A stretch of 64,000 bases of DNA from Eupeodes corollae. Taxonomy: Eukaryota; Arthropoda; Insecta; Diptera; Syrphidae. Made by a program: the position numbers and the translations under genes. Below are positions 22,101 through 34,683 of this stretch, piece after piece. Position 1 is the first letter of the stretch. Every line of letters begins with the position of its first letter. Location of the stretch: NCBI RefSeq assembly GCF_945859685.1, contig NC_079150.1, positions 2,540,831-2,604,830 of the forward strand, in the 5' to 3' direction. The notes beneath the pieces were generated by a model. That model was not told the origin of the DNA. It saw only the letters and a list, made by a program, of their open reading frames with translations, and did no database searches.

Positions 22101-24351
22101 TCTTTGCGAGACAATTTTAAAATCGTAGATCAAAGCAAAAGCAAAGCAAAAACAAGTTCAACGAATATATTTTTCACTGACTGGTCTCGAAAACAAAACT
22201 TTAAATATTTATTCAGGTTATTTTTCTTAATGTTAACTAAATGAAACATCAATAGGTACTTTAATAATTAGAATTTCTTTTTTTTCTTTTTATTTTATTT
22301 TATTTTATTACTTTATTTTATCCATTCACATGTACACATATTCGGCGCACAACACAACATACACATCTTTCATGAGTGGCTCTGGCTCGATTCAATTGTT
22401 ATCGCTTTCTGATTCTGCTAATCTACAGATTTTTCGCGTTTTTGTTATGAAATAGAGAATCAAGTAATCGAACAATTATTGAAAGCCTTTTGAGTTAATT
22501 GGCTAATAAATCTATTTCAGTTTTGTATTAAAAATAAATTCATTTTCTGAATTTCTTGCGATCTAAATTAAAAAAGCAACACTCATACTTGCTTGCTTAA
22601 TAAGTTGAGTTTTGTCGCCCCTTGGTAGTTCTTTTTTCTTTTCTCTTGAATCTCCTATTCAAGCGCGAAGTGTAGTATACAAAGAGAATTAAATGTCTTT
22701 TTCACTCGCACTCCTTGGAATTATTTGTAACATGGGGAATTCCCAGGGGGGGAAAAGAAGTACTTTACTTTTATTTTTCAACATGAGAACACTTCGTCTC
22801 TTTCTCTCTGATGGTATTTGAACTTTTTTGACAGAATAGTTAAATAATACTCGTGGTGTTGTATTCAGCTTTCAGCATTTTTTATTTCACTTGGTAAGGT
22901 GTTTATGCTGGTATTTGTTGAGTAGCTAACTCCAAATAAGTATATGTAAATAAGATTATTAGAGAGAAAGAAAATCTAATTCGCAAATTTTTAGTTTTTC
23001 CCGTATTCCAAAACGAGTTATTGTTTTTTAATTTTATTCGAAATATTCACAAGAATGCTTTGTTTTAGTTTTATTCAGAGTTGATGTTTATATTATGGTT
23101 TTTTGCTATTCTCTTCTTCCAGAAAAACCTGTGTTTTAGCAAACTTATGCTTGTGTTGTTATATAAACGCATGTAAATACTAGAATAGCATATAAATATA
23201 GCATTACATTTCCAGTGTAGGGACATTGATATGTAGATGTGTTAAAACATTGGTTTGAAAAGTTGAAACGCAGAAGGATATCACAAAAGGTATGTTTGTT
23301 TCTCGAATTGGAAAAAAATTGGGTGAGATCCGACGAATACGTTTGGCGTCCGCTGAGCAACTTAGTTGCTAGCAACTTAAGGTGTAAGCGACTTAAAAAC
23401 GATGCCTCCGATATTTTTTTTTGGAAAAATGATTGGAGGTTTTGAATTTTAATTGTATAGTTAAGGGCATATTTTTTGTTATATTTAATAATTCTTTTAT
23501 TGTTAAAAGTCAGATAGATCATATACAATATACAACCCGTAAAAAAAGCCCTTTAGCGGTGAACATTGCAACTTTTCGCCAGATAATCTGAAATCAAAAA
23601 GGCAAATCGATTCACACGTTTCTTAGATATCGTGATAACCGATTTTAAAAATATCGTGCAAGACTTTGGTAAAGCTCAGTCGTATTTAATGACCGTAACT
23701 TACTCAATTTTCAGTAACTCACATCATATTCAGCGTATATTTCTTAAATGTCATATTCAGAATAGTTCAAAAACTTATAATCAAAATAATAACAGCTCCA
23801 ACATTTGTATCGGTTATAAGCATAACAAACGGAAAAACCATATTCTTGTGAAAGGTTTTTAAAGATAGGCTTATCTTATCGGCACCAAAACTTGAGTTGA
23901 AGTTAATGGCTTAATTTGAATTAATCGTGAATAAATCATCAAATCTGTAATCTGTGGTTTTATTTAAAGAAATTGCAACTGCCTCCCGAAATGTGAGTTG
24001 CAATGTTAAAGGCAACACATCTGACGAAGATTTCTCAGAGAAATCGGTAATGGCCGTGATACTTTTTAATAATCCAAGCTGATTCATTTCGTTTTCTTGT
24101 TTTTTTTTTTCAATTTTCTGTTCAAAAGTCGATCTGACCAACAAAGTATACCCGAACATCTTACCTTCCCACAAAACGGTTAAGAATAAAGATGTGAATG
24201 ACTTAAATTTTATAAGTCAGAACCAACATTTGTTGCTACAGACTTTTGACAATCTCACTTGTCAAATAAGTAGATGATTACATGATGTGGGTTTTTTTGT
24301 CCCTAAGTAGTTTTAATTATGTTTTAAGAAAAATAAATAAATACAAGTTAT
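22101..24351. other. Non-coding region; unrecognised overlapping frames at 23145-23528
   Basis: Could include the lgs promoter (GAGA-like tctctttctctctg near 22797). Frames open on both strands at 23145-23528 (127 codons minus, 68 plus) and at 23911-24174 (87 codons minus) look more protein-like than their surroundings but match no family I know; possibly decayed transposon sequence. Confidence 0.35.
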
Positions 24352-24662
24352 TTTATTTGTCTTTATTTTAATATCCCATTTCGGAGATGTTTCTCCATCA
24401 TCGGAAACTTGTTGCATGTATAACTTTTCAAAACAAAAGTTTAAGTTTTTCAGAAAAAGTATTCCGTCCGATAATGGAGAAGCATCTCCGAAACGCATCT
24501 CCGAAACTCGTCTTTTCAAAACAAATAAGTTGTGATATTATTTGATATTTTCTGAAAAATTATTCGGCCCGATGATGGAGAAGCATCTCCGAAACGCGTC
24601 GCATATATACATTTTCAAAACAAATAAGTTGTGATATTAAAATAAAAATAAAGACAAATAAA
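24352..24662. mobile_element. Palindromic repeat with three hammerhead-like motifs
   Basis: Inverted ends tttatttgtctttatttta (24352-24375) and its complement (24633-24662, longer by a 6-bp insertion). Inside are three motifs with the layout CCGATGA, stem GGAGA/TCTCC, GAAAC: one minus at 24379-24404, two plus at 24468-24495 and 24569-24600 (the last continues GAAACGCGTC). This is the order of a hammerhead ribozyme core as found in Penelope-like elements, but with C for U in CUGAUGA and an extra T. Confidence 0.5.
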
Positions 24663-24973
24663 TTATTATTTTTACTTAATTCTTAAAACATAAATAGATG
24701 ATTGTTACGTTATGTCACTTCAAAATGGCGAATTGGGTTTTTTCTATGAGCATACATACCTCATTTTTGAATATTGTTGGGATTTTTATTGGTAAAATAA
24801 ATCAATTTATTTTTTGTCTAGAACTGTCAAAACACACATTTCTCTGAATTTTTTGGCAGATTAAACCCTCTTTGCACTAGTACTAATAAAATTTTAAAAA
24901 AATGTATATGGAAATTTTACAGCTATACCGCATTATATTGCATATTGATCATACATGACAATACAATATGCTA

Positions 24974-25722
24974 TACACTCCGCTTCAACTAAATACGCAC
25001 ACAAGTTTTTGAAAACATTTCACATTTTTTCGAAATATTTATGAGTATTGCGCCATATGTTGCTAATTTGAAAATAATAACCAAGAACCAGTTTCTCTTT
25101 TGCTAATTCACAAAGCTTCCTTCTAGGAAAAATTTAAAAGTTTGATAGTTGGTAATTCCACTTTAACTTGTAAGCATTACGTAAAGTAGTTTCAATATAA
25201 ATTCTACAGCCCTTACTGCAGAAATCTAGTATTCTTTATCTTTAAACTGAAGACCACCATTATTAACTGTGGGTACTAATCCTCCTCAAGTATATTTAAT
25301 AATCTTCAGATCAGACGAGTACGGCAGTTATTGAAGAAAGTTCACATTATGCTCCTCTGTTAAAGCTGTTATTATGCGAATTGAGAGACTCGCGTTTGCG
25401 CCAATTTTGTTTTGTTTTTGTCCTTAAATCACAAGAATCAGATGCACAACTTAAAATTGCTCGTCTTCAAGCTGCTGTTCCTGCAGTCCTTATTATCTCC
25501 CTCTATGTTTATCCGTACGAATCTTTAATTTTGTAAGTAAGAATAAAAGCCTTTAAGACTTTGGCCAATTCATCAGCTACTGTACGTTCGGTTAGTGTTT
25601 TGTTCTTAACATCTTAAGGGAGTATTAAGTATCGACATATGTCCCAAAAACCCTAAATATTTAGAAGAAATGTTAAAAGCAATTTCAAAATGTTTATGCG
25701 TATTCAGTTAAAGCGGAGTGTA
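24974..25722 (-). mobile_element. Tc1/mariner deletion derivative with decayed transposase
   Basis: Inverted ends tacactccgcttcaacta and, at the other end, tacactccgctttaactg, with TA at the borders. On the minus strand, broken frames give KDSYG, REIIRTAGTAA, EHNVNFLQ, LPYSSDLKIIKYT and QFKDKEY.ISAVRA, which line up with the Tc1 catalytic C-terminal half (SPDLN.IE region). Full elements are about 1.6 kb; this one is 749 bp with many stops. Confidence 0.8.
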
Positions 25723-27768
25723 CAGCTGAATTGAGCTCTAATCTGAACAATCTAAATAAACATTGTTGATATAAGGCTTACTCCGGGAATCAAATTTAAA
25801 TGGGAAAGCTTCCACAGGCAAACTACGCGATGTCGTCAGTTTGAAGTTGTTAGTATTGTTAATGGGACTTGCAAGAGGTTTTCAAGATTGTAACAGCAAG
25901 TGTAATAATACAGAAGGTTCAAGTCAGAAGCAACGCGAAACCTAAATTATCCCGATCTATAAGATTTGGACTTAGCACTGTCATATGGTTTAACTTAAGC
26001 CACACTTAAAAATAATTAACCATATTACGAAAAATATGGTCCTTATTTCTATTGCCTGGTAAGCACCTTTAACTTTTAAGAACCAAAATTCTACGGATTT
26101 GTCCATATAAAACTCTTCTTATAAATATTATTATATTATCAGAATTTCTGGGAAGGAAACTTAAACTTCACTTTAATAATGCATAGATTAAGTTATATTC
26201 GCAAATTTGTAAAAATATGTAAAACTGGAATTAAAATCAACTACACTACACTTTAAATAAGATATTGTATCTTAAAGTGTGAGCTAACCAAGAAATAAAT
26301 AAATACTAAAATTATTTGCTAAACTATAGTTTTTTTTGTATGATTTTTACTACAAGAAAGAAAATTATTTTAAGTACCTACATATTTCAAAACAATTGAA
26401 AAAATACAAAACTTCTCTTCATTTAGATGCTTTTTGTATTTCTAATTGAAGAACCACTTATTCGGGTTTTTCTGTATTTAGGTTAGCGCTCCAGAAAAAA
26501 ACGACAACCTAAACATATTATGAAACCCTAAACTTTGCTTGGCGTAAACATAAACAACCTTTTTTTTATTATTCACCAGATATAAAGACGAATGCCTTCT
26601 TGTTCTTGGCTTCATTGCTTTTTTTTATACGCACAATAGTATTTTTGGGGTACATCTGTATCTATCTCTTCAAAATCGGAAGTCCAGATACAAAAATTGT
26701 ATAAATTGTATGCTCTTGCAAGAAATTATTTAGACTGTGACCAGCTCAACATCAAGATCAACATACAAGCAGTGTTCAAGGAAATGTAATTAATAAGACT
26801 TATGTTTTTTTAAAAGTTTTTAATACTTTTTTTGAGTAGACTTAGTCAATTTAAATTTTAAATCACTTAATATTTATAAATTGAAACTTAATTTTGTTAA
26901 AACAATAGTGCACACATTTCAGAATTGTCTAGATCTATTTAATGCGCTCTTTTAGTACCTATGAATACTTCAGATCACCAATTAAGAATTTAATTGTTTA
27001 TATTTGAGTGATAATATACAAAACTTCTAAATGAAATATGATTGGGTGTTAAATGTTCGTGATGCATAGAATCGATTTTTTTGCTGTCATTTTATAAGTG
27101 TAACTTCTTGTGCGGTACAGCTGTCAAAAGCTATGAGAATATGAGAGTTCTGTGTTTTAGTCTTTATTAACAGCAAACCTATTGAAATATTACACTTATT
27201 GCTATGTTTTGTTTATTTGTAATTTAGAATGTTTACCAAAGGAATGCTTGGCGTTAGCACTGGGTCTCGGCATTCTTCCGCCACATCGAATTATTTCTTG
27301 AAGTTGTTTACATTATGTTTATTAATTTGTTGACAGTTTCTCAATAAAGTCAACAAATTTCTTGAAACTATGACAAAAAATGACTACAAAGTTTATTATT
27401 ATCATGGAGCACGTTTATTGTTTATCATTTTTAGGAATATTTTTTTACAACATGCAATAAAAAGACTGGAAGAGGATTTTTGCTTTTCTTTCAAACTGAA
27501 TTATTTTCGGAAGAAGAAGATAAAGTTGATGAATCTACAAATTCGTTTAAAACTGATTTCATATTTTGTAAAATTTGCTTAATAGCGAACTCTTTATGAC
27601 CGAAATAAATAAAAATAAAAAAAAGTAAAACTTGTATCTGTAAGCTGAAAAAAATCAGTTTATTTTTTCCCATGGAAACCAAAAACAGAGGCTAAATTTT
27701 ACTTTACCACTGCGCGAATTTTTACGCGTGTTTTTTTTTACATTTGATAAATAATGGGCAAATAAATA
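25723..27768. other. Non-coding, nothing recognised
   Basis: AT-rich intergenic or intronic DNA without coding or repeat signal. Confidence 0.55.
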
Positions 27769-28268
27769 GGTTAGGTTAACGTGGCTGCTGATTTAGAATC
27801 CACACACTTAGGCCAAAAGAAAAGGCCCATTGTGATACCACATGAATCTAGAGAATTACTTCTTACTAATCGAACCATTTTGAGCTTTTTATAAAGCAAA
27901 GAAGACATTTGATATCCGTTTTAGCTAGTTCACTGGGATTATCAAAAGAGTAGTCTCCCAGATGAAGTTTGCGTCTTAGTGAAAGAACAGGGCAAGTGCA
28001 GAGAAGGTGAGAGATTGTTTACTCTTCTTCTTCGTCCATACAGCTCCTGCAGAAGTCATTTGAGGCTACACCAAGTCGTATTGCGTGTCTGCCTATAACA
28101 CAGTGCCCGTAAGGACACCTATTAGAGAGCTAATATGAAGACTGCTTTGAGATAACAAGTCTTTAGAGCGCTTTTGGTCCAGTGAAGGCAATATGAGTTT
28201 TGTGGTTGCGCATGTTGGTAAATTGTGCCACCTAGAATTTGTTATCGCAAAAGCTGTTTCTTTTAAGA
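27769..28268 (-). mobile_element. 5'-truncated LINE, C-terminal ORF2 part, with 10-bp target duplication
   Basis: On the minus strand it reads TTKLILPSLDQKRSKDLL and then, one frame over, GHCVIGRHAIRLGVASNDFC and RSCMDEEEE, a stop, TISHLLCTCPVL, LCFIKSSKWF. This is the region after the reverse transcriptase of I/R1/LOA-like non-LTR elements (TGH....H..R.G, CR.C..EEE...H.LC.CP). The 3' end is ggtatcacaatgggcc..taacctaaccta. Flanked by caaataaata at 27759-27768 and 28269-28278. Frameshifted and dead. Confidence 0.82.
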
Positions 28269-28625
28269 CAAATAAATAAATAATAATAAATAAATGCAAA
28301 ATTAAAATAAGAACTATCGCAATTTTAGGGCAACTTTAAATTAGTTTTCAAAGTTAACTTTTTCACATAAAAACACGCAAAAATGGTCGATTTTAACATT
28401 TCTTGTATGTTTTTGTTTCGATGTTGCCGTACTTGATTTTTTTTTTAATTTCATTGACTTATTTTATGATATTGTTTTTAAATTATTTACCTATAAATTC
28501 AAAGAAAATTTCATTAAATTCATGGGAGGTGCTTTTTAAATAGATGAAAAGAAAACAAGAAAGATATTTTATGTACATATTTCCCCAATTTCAATTCTGT
28601 GTACAGCAAGCTGTACTTAAAAAAA

Positions 28626-28804
28626 TTAGGCGCTGCAGCAGTTCGTTGAGAAAGTACAAGAATTATTCTTAGAGAATTTGCCAATTCCTCGCAAGAGGCA
28701 GTTCCTACCCGTGAAAAGGTTTTTAAATGGCACAGGCAGGGATTGAACCTATCACATCTGGTATGACAGTCTTACTCATTAACCATACCGCCATTGGTAT
28801 TGTA
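28626..28804 (-). mobile_element. tRNA-derived SINE, copy 6
   Basis: On the minus strand, B box at 28750-28735 (aggttcaatccctgcc) and A-box region at 28793-28774, body through gaggaattggcaaattc, then an internal deletion before the tail. Confidence 0.78.
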
Positions 28805-30599
28805 CGTAAAAAATAAACTTGTAGAAAAAATAAACTTGTGTAAAAAAAAGTAGGGTTAAGTTAAAAAAAAATGTATAACTTAACGGCGTTTTCTCGTTTT
28901 AATATTTTAAACATGTTCTAATGAGACCTCTACCTACCGGTTAACAAAAATCAGAAGAAAATCCGTGCTGCGTAGTGGAACGTCACCCTAAAACATGTCA
29001 ATATCAAAAATAAATTGATTTATTTTAATCATGAAAAATCCCATTAACTTTCATTTAATTGTTCATTTTCAAAACGTAAAATAACTAAGTAAATTCAGTT
29101 CGCAACTCAAGAACTCACGCAAAATACAAAATAATAAAATGCGAATTGTAAAAGTTGTCAAGAATTCTCCACCGTTAACATCTGTTGTATCTGAAATACA
29201 CTGTTATTTCTTGGAAATATAAAGAAAATTCCCATAAAAACAAACTGGAAACTTGATCGTTGCTCTATACAACACATACAGTTAAATTTTCTTCCTTCTC
29301 GCACCTTTAAATTGTGTGTTCGGTTTGTATAACAAAATACGGAACAGCACTTTATTGTCAAGTTTTGTTGAAAAAAGTATGATTAAAATAAAAGAAAATA
29401 CGTAGCAATAATAGAAAGTATAAATACGTGTGAAAATTTTCCCATATTATTATTTTCCTAAAAGATATATACATACATAATTGCAAACATTAACTAATAG
29501 ATCGTTGCTTACCTACATATATATACATTTTATATATATATCCATAAAGTATATATATATACTTATCCAAGTATATGTATAGAATATATATAATATGTAT
29601 ATATATACATTATTGTGAATAAATCCACATAAGCTAGTGAAGGGAACTCAAACTAGACGCAAATACAAAAAGTGAAAAAGAAAAATATTAAAGAAACCAA
29701 TTCACTGTCGTCACCATCACCACCTCGTCACAGGAAATCTGCTAGTTTAAGTTTTAGTTTTTTTTCTCGCTCTCACCCAAATAATCTCGGTTGGATAAAA
29801 ATTATTTATTTTCGGTTTAAAGAAAAATTATGGAAAAAGGGTAGCTAATTGAAAAGAAAATTCGGATGCATTTGTTTCCGACTCCGAGAATGCATTCCAG
29901 AGTAATGATATTATTATTTTTGAAAACAAGTAAGAAACAAAAAGAAGGCTTTTAAAATTCAACCATAAATTTGTTGGGGGAAAAATAAAGAACAGTGAGA
30001 GACCGTCGCATATATAAATAGGATATAATGGAGTGTTGTTCTTAATGTGAGATGCGGGAAGGTTAAAAAATAAAAATTTACGAGAACGATGAGACCAATT
30101 CGCGTACCTTAGTATATTTGTTTTTGTCAAATTAACAAACATTAAAAGTTTTTATTTCTTCGGTTATCCAAACAAACTAAATATCCTGTGAACAAACTGT
30201 GGTGTTATCATTCCATAGATAGTTTAACTAGTTGAAATTATGAAAATGGTCGCTCTCCAGGGGATGGGTGGGAAAGTTGATACCGACATGTTTAGTTAAT
30301 TTAGCGAATTTAGTCTCAGTATCTATGACAAAAAAGAGTTTTTCTTTTAAATTTGTGTGCATGGTGCATGGACATTCAGAAGTTGATTTTTATTTCTTTA
30401 AAAAAATAAACTGCGACGATAAAAACAAGCAATAACCACAATAAGGAAAGGAATGTTTTAAATGAAAAAAAAATAAAAATTGAGTACAATATATTATGTA
30501 TGTATAAGAGAAGCATAAATAATTTTGTTGTTGCTTTTTATTCGTGTGTATAAGAAGAAGAGTTGAATAAAAAAAGAGGAATTAGTACAAAAATATAAC
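28805..30599. other. Non-coding; TA microsatellite near 29515-29610
   Basis: AT-rich with a (TA)n-type stretch at about 29515-29610. No gene recognised. May hold the gw distal promoter. Confidence 0.4.
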
Positions 30600-30855
30600 T
30601 CTAAAACGTATTGTGACTGTGAAAAAATTGCAAAGAAAAAATAAATGAAAGAATAAATTCAGTTTAACTTTTATTATTAACAAAGCTGCCGAAATATATA
30701 TATATATATATAAAAAAAGTAAACGAGGTTAGAAAAAGTATCATTCTTCAACGACTACAACAAACATCCAAGTATCCCAGTGCACCATACCAGATCAGTG
30801 TGAAAAAATCAAAATTAAAAACAGCTATATGAATAATCAATTCAACTGATGTTGA
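30600..30855 (+). promoter_or_regulatory. Candidate gw 5' leader exon
   Basis: Sequence ending gatgttgatat|gtaagt, a consensus donor on the plus strand, after a stretch that is less AT-rich than its surroundings. No start codon context of note. Assigned to gw only by strand and position; the start is arbitrary. Confidence 0.25.
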
Positions 30856-32216
30856 TATGTAAGTAGAAGAAGTTTAATGTTATTTCTTAAATAAATTTCT
30901 ACCTATACCCAACCTTACCTAGTGTATCAATTTTATTTTTTGTTTTTGAAAATAGCAAATCTTAGATTAAACAGTGGCTTGTCAACAAAACACAACGCAA
31001 CCCCGTTTTTTTAATTAGACCTTAGCGAATTGATTCGTCCTTATCGCCAAATAAAGATATTTCACTTAAATAAATTCGCGTTATGTTCTATTTTAAAAAT
31101 TGCAAACCCTCGATAAAAAAATAGATTAGCTAGATACTGGACTTGTGTGATCATATCAAACAAAACCTTTAGATTCCCAAGATTGCCTTAAATTGATCCT
31201 TGGTTATCGAATTGAAAGGGCTTTCAATATACCAGGTGAATGTATCTTTACTTACTTAAACAGGTTGAAATATGATGATCTAAGTTGAAGTTAATGTGTA
31301 TTTTATCTTAAGTTAAAATTAGGGAAATTGATATTGTTTAAAAGTGACAAATTCTCTTTTTTATTCTTTCATGTTTTTTACTATTTCCATGAGACTGATA
31401 TTTGGTTCAAGTTCTGTTGTTGAATTAAGATTTCAATGATTGAATCTAATACAGAGTTCAATTTTTTAATAATGCAATGATAATTATTTCCAAAATTGAA
31501 TATATTTCGACTTTTTGGTCTAATGTTGAATATTTGAGTATTTATTGAACTTAAAGTAGTTGAATGTTACTTATACCTACATCTGATATAATAATAAGTA
31601 CGTGCATCTAAATATCTTTCATGAGAAGTGTGATTCTTTTCAGAGATATCTGGCAATAACACTATTCGATTCATATCCCCATTATCTATTTTAATAAGTC
31701 AGCATGTTTACAAACATAATATACATGAATGAAAGTATAATCTTAATATTAATGCTCAAATAATTGTCGCGCCTTAACATTTTAATAAATTTAAATATGT
31801 TTCAAATGCACCACAAAATTAACACATTCATTTTGCTTTATATCGAGCCAATATACATCAGTTTTATCAGTATTAGTCCCTCCGTTTCTGGAAGTAAACT
31901 AAAACTAACATAAATGATAATTGATTTTCATTTACTAAAATGTTGAATTGCATTTAAAATTCTTTTCATTTCCTCTATTTCTTTTCTTGTACTGCTTTTT
32001 GTATTATTTCGGATTTTCATAAAAATAAACATATTAATATATTAATTGCTGTATTTATTTTGATTAGTTAATCAAAAGTAGAGTTAAACCACTAAATAAT
32101 AAAGACATCACAAAAGTTTCATTTGGTTTATTATATTGGCTGACAATTCAATTTTCGGTAAAATTGGTACAAAAACTCGTGGGTTTTATAAATACCTACC
32201 ATTATGAAACCATAAT
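30856..32216. other. Non-coding, probable gw first intron sequence
   Basis: AT-rich, no recognisable coding or repeat signal. Confidence 0.45.
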
Positions 32217-32530
32217 TTGCCTTGGTCTGATCCCTTAATCCTAACCACTTATAAAGACTGCCTGCAAACGCTTTGTCAACGTCATTATGTCGCTGATATA
32301 GTATTCGTCCAAGAACTTATCATTTGGTATCATAGACACTTTTGGTTTATAAGAATTAATAAGGACATTCGTTCCTTTTTTAACATTTCTAATCACCGCA
32401 CCAACTATGGACACTTAAATCCAATCTCTAGAATATGACCAATTCTGTTCAAGTAACCTTTGATTTTCTCCTCAATTCTGCATCCCTTAGGAGAATTTTG
32501 TCCCAGAACCCTCTCTAAACCTACTGCCTA
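32217..32530 (+). mobile_element. Jockey/CR1-type LINE fragment, end of reverse transcriptase ORF
   Basis: Translates as TTYKDCLQTLCQRHYVADIV, FVQELIIWYHRHFWF, NKDIRSFFNIS, HRTNYGHLNPISR. The pattern Y..RL..L...RR..AD..F...L and the R..R.NYG..NPI.R ending are typical of the C-terminus of Jockey-clade reverse transcriptases. 5'-truncated, with several substitutions and at least one indel. Confidence 0.65.
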
Positions 32531-34379
32531 TTTAATGTATATCTATATCTGTTTTTTTTTTTTTGATTTTTTATTATACATATTATAACATATTCAAATT
32601 TTGTTTTCTACTTTTCTATTCATTTTTATTTTTTTGTAAACATTATTATTGGTATTAATTTAACGCTTGAAATGAGATAAATACATAAATTTACGAAATT
32701 TCTTACTGACAGACCTGTAAATATTGTAAGATCATAACATCGTCTGTATGTACTTATAGCATAGCATCAAAATCATTTTTATTTCATTCCTTGTCATTAT
32801 GGGATCCTTTCGACTATCCCCTTCCCTTGATTATAACTCGAGATTAAACGCAACAGGTTGTTTGCAACAAACTGTACTTTTAGCAATGCATTAAGATTTT
32901 TAAATTTAAACACTGACAAACATCAATTTCATTGTTATTGTTTTTGTTATTTTTATAATTTCAGTTTGCACAAAAATGTTCTATAAAATTGAAATTTTAA
33001 ACCTCAAAATGGTACCTATTTGAAATTCGGATTGCCAAATATTTTTTTACAAAAAGTATTAATGCATTTGAAGCTAAATTGACTTTGTAAATATATTTCA
33101 AATATGTTAATGATGAATGTTGATTTTTACAAAATGTCAACAAAATTCCATTTAATGAATTTGTTGAAATCACTAGAAAAAGTTAATGATGAAAATCAAC
33201 AGGTAAAAGGAGGTGCAAAGCTTCAGGTTACTTGATACCTTTGACGTAAAATTACATATTTGCTATAAACGGCCATCAGTAATTCATTTCAGATTCATCT
33301 TGTTTCAATTTTTAGTGATAGGTTTTACTGATGCCTATTACCGGTCTTCTTATTAAGTTTGGAACTGTTAGTCGAAAATATAATTAGTAAATATTAACAT
33401 GTGAAAAAAAATCATTCTCTTCTTATCCCGATTACTTAAATTGGCATTGGTATTCATTTTATTCTTTATTTACGATTACTAGGCAAACGTGGTATGAGTC
33501 CCTTCCTTTTTGTGCAGCTAAGTTTTTGCATAAAAAGCATTCAAGCACTTTTCTATTGTGCAAAAAGTGAAATTTAGCAATGAACCTAACCTAAACTTAC
33601 AGTAGACTAAATAATTTCAAATAAACATATCCATTATGTGCCTCGAGAAATTACTAATTCCTTCCTTTCGTTTAAATGATCCTCTAAGGTGACCCAAAAT
33701 TCTCGTCTTTGACTGATCTCTTATTTAATGACATGTTTAATTTGTTGTCACTGTCGAAATTGCTTCGGCTGAATTTTCCGTTTGGTTTCACGTATCTTCT
33801 CTATCATAAACTATAGTAATGCATATTATTATTAAAAATGTAGTCAATTCAAAAATGACTATTCTCAAAATTATAGATGATTTTAAAATGTAATCATACT
33901 AATTCAAGGACAGAATGTCACTGTATACTTAAGTGTGATTAAAAAAATTGTCATCTCAGAATATAAATAAAGTCAGTTATTAACAATAATCCTATTTTCT
34001 AAAAAATACAAAAAAAAATACATATTATTAATTAATTTTAACAAAATTCCATATTCTCAACTGACCAACGCAACGCGTTATGTGATAAATGTTAAAGTGA
34101 TAGCAAAATACAGTTGATGGTCACCTTATTTTACTATAGTCTATGGTTCACTCAAACATTACTTGTAGCTTAATATTTAATAAAATTTTCCTTTATTTAA
34201 AAAAATAACATATCGCACCAAAAATTAAATATACTAAGACTAACTAACCAACAAAAGACGAGACAACACGATACATCGAATGAGTTAGAATAAACCAAAG
34301 AGATACTCGAATATAACATCACAAATGCGAGTAAAGTAGTTCCACTCCACTAGTTTATCTTCAATTTTCGAAAGTCAGA
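32531..34379. other. Non-coding, nothing recognised
   Basis: AT-rich; begins with the T-run that follows the LINE fragment. Confidence 0.5.
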
Positions 34380-34683
34380 CGAAAGACAGACAGACAGGCA
34401 GGCCAGGCAAAGGCAAAGGCAAGGCACACAACACAAATTGTGGTGGTGTTGCTGCTGCTTCTGTCTGTTCTGTTCTGGCTGGTGGTTTCTTCAAATGCTT
34501 TCAGGCACCGCACCATCAGCTCAGCTAGTTCTACTTGTTCCTATAAGGCTGATAGCTAGCGTGTTAGCTGTGTTAATGCGCCTGGCCGCTCAAAAGTTGC
34601 CGTTGCACGATACGATAACCTGCGTTCGTGTGACTGAAAGTACGAGTGTTTTTTTTTCTCTCCTCCGTGTTGTGTTAATTTAA
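34380..34683 (+). promoter_or_regulatory. GC-richer island, candidate promoter or first exon
   Basis: About 300 bp with clearly higher GC than the surrounding kilobases, short direct repeats (acag, aggca, gcaaag) and a CpG-containing stretch. Similar islands mark first exons or promoters in AT-rich fly genomes. The 81-codon open frame here looks accidental. Confidence 0.3.
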
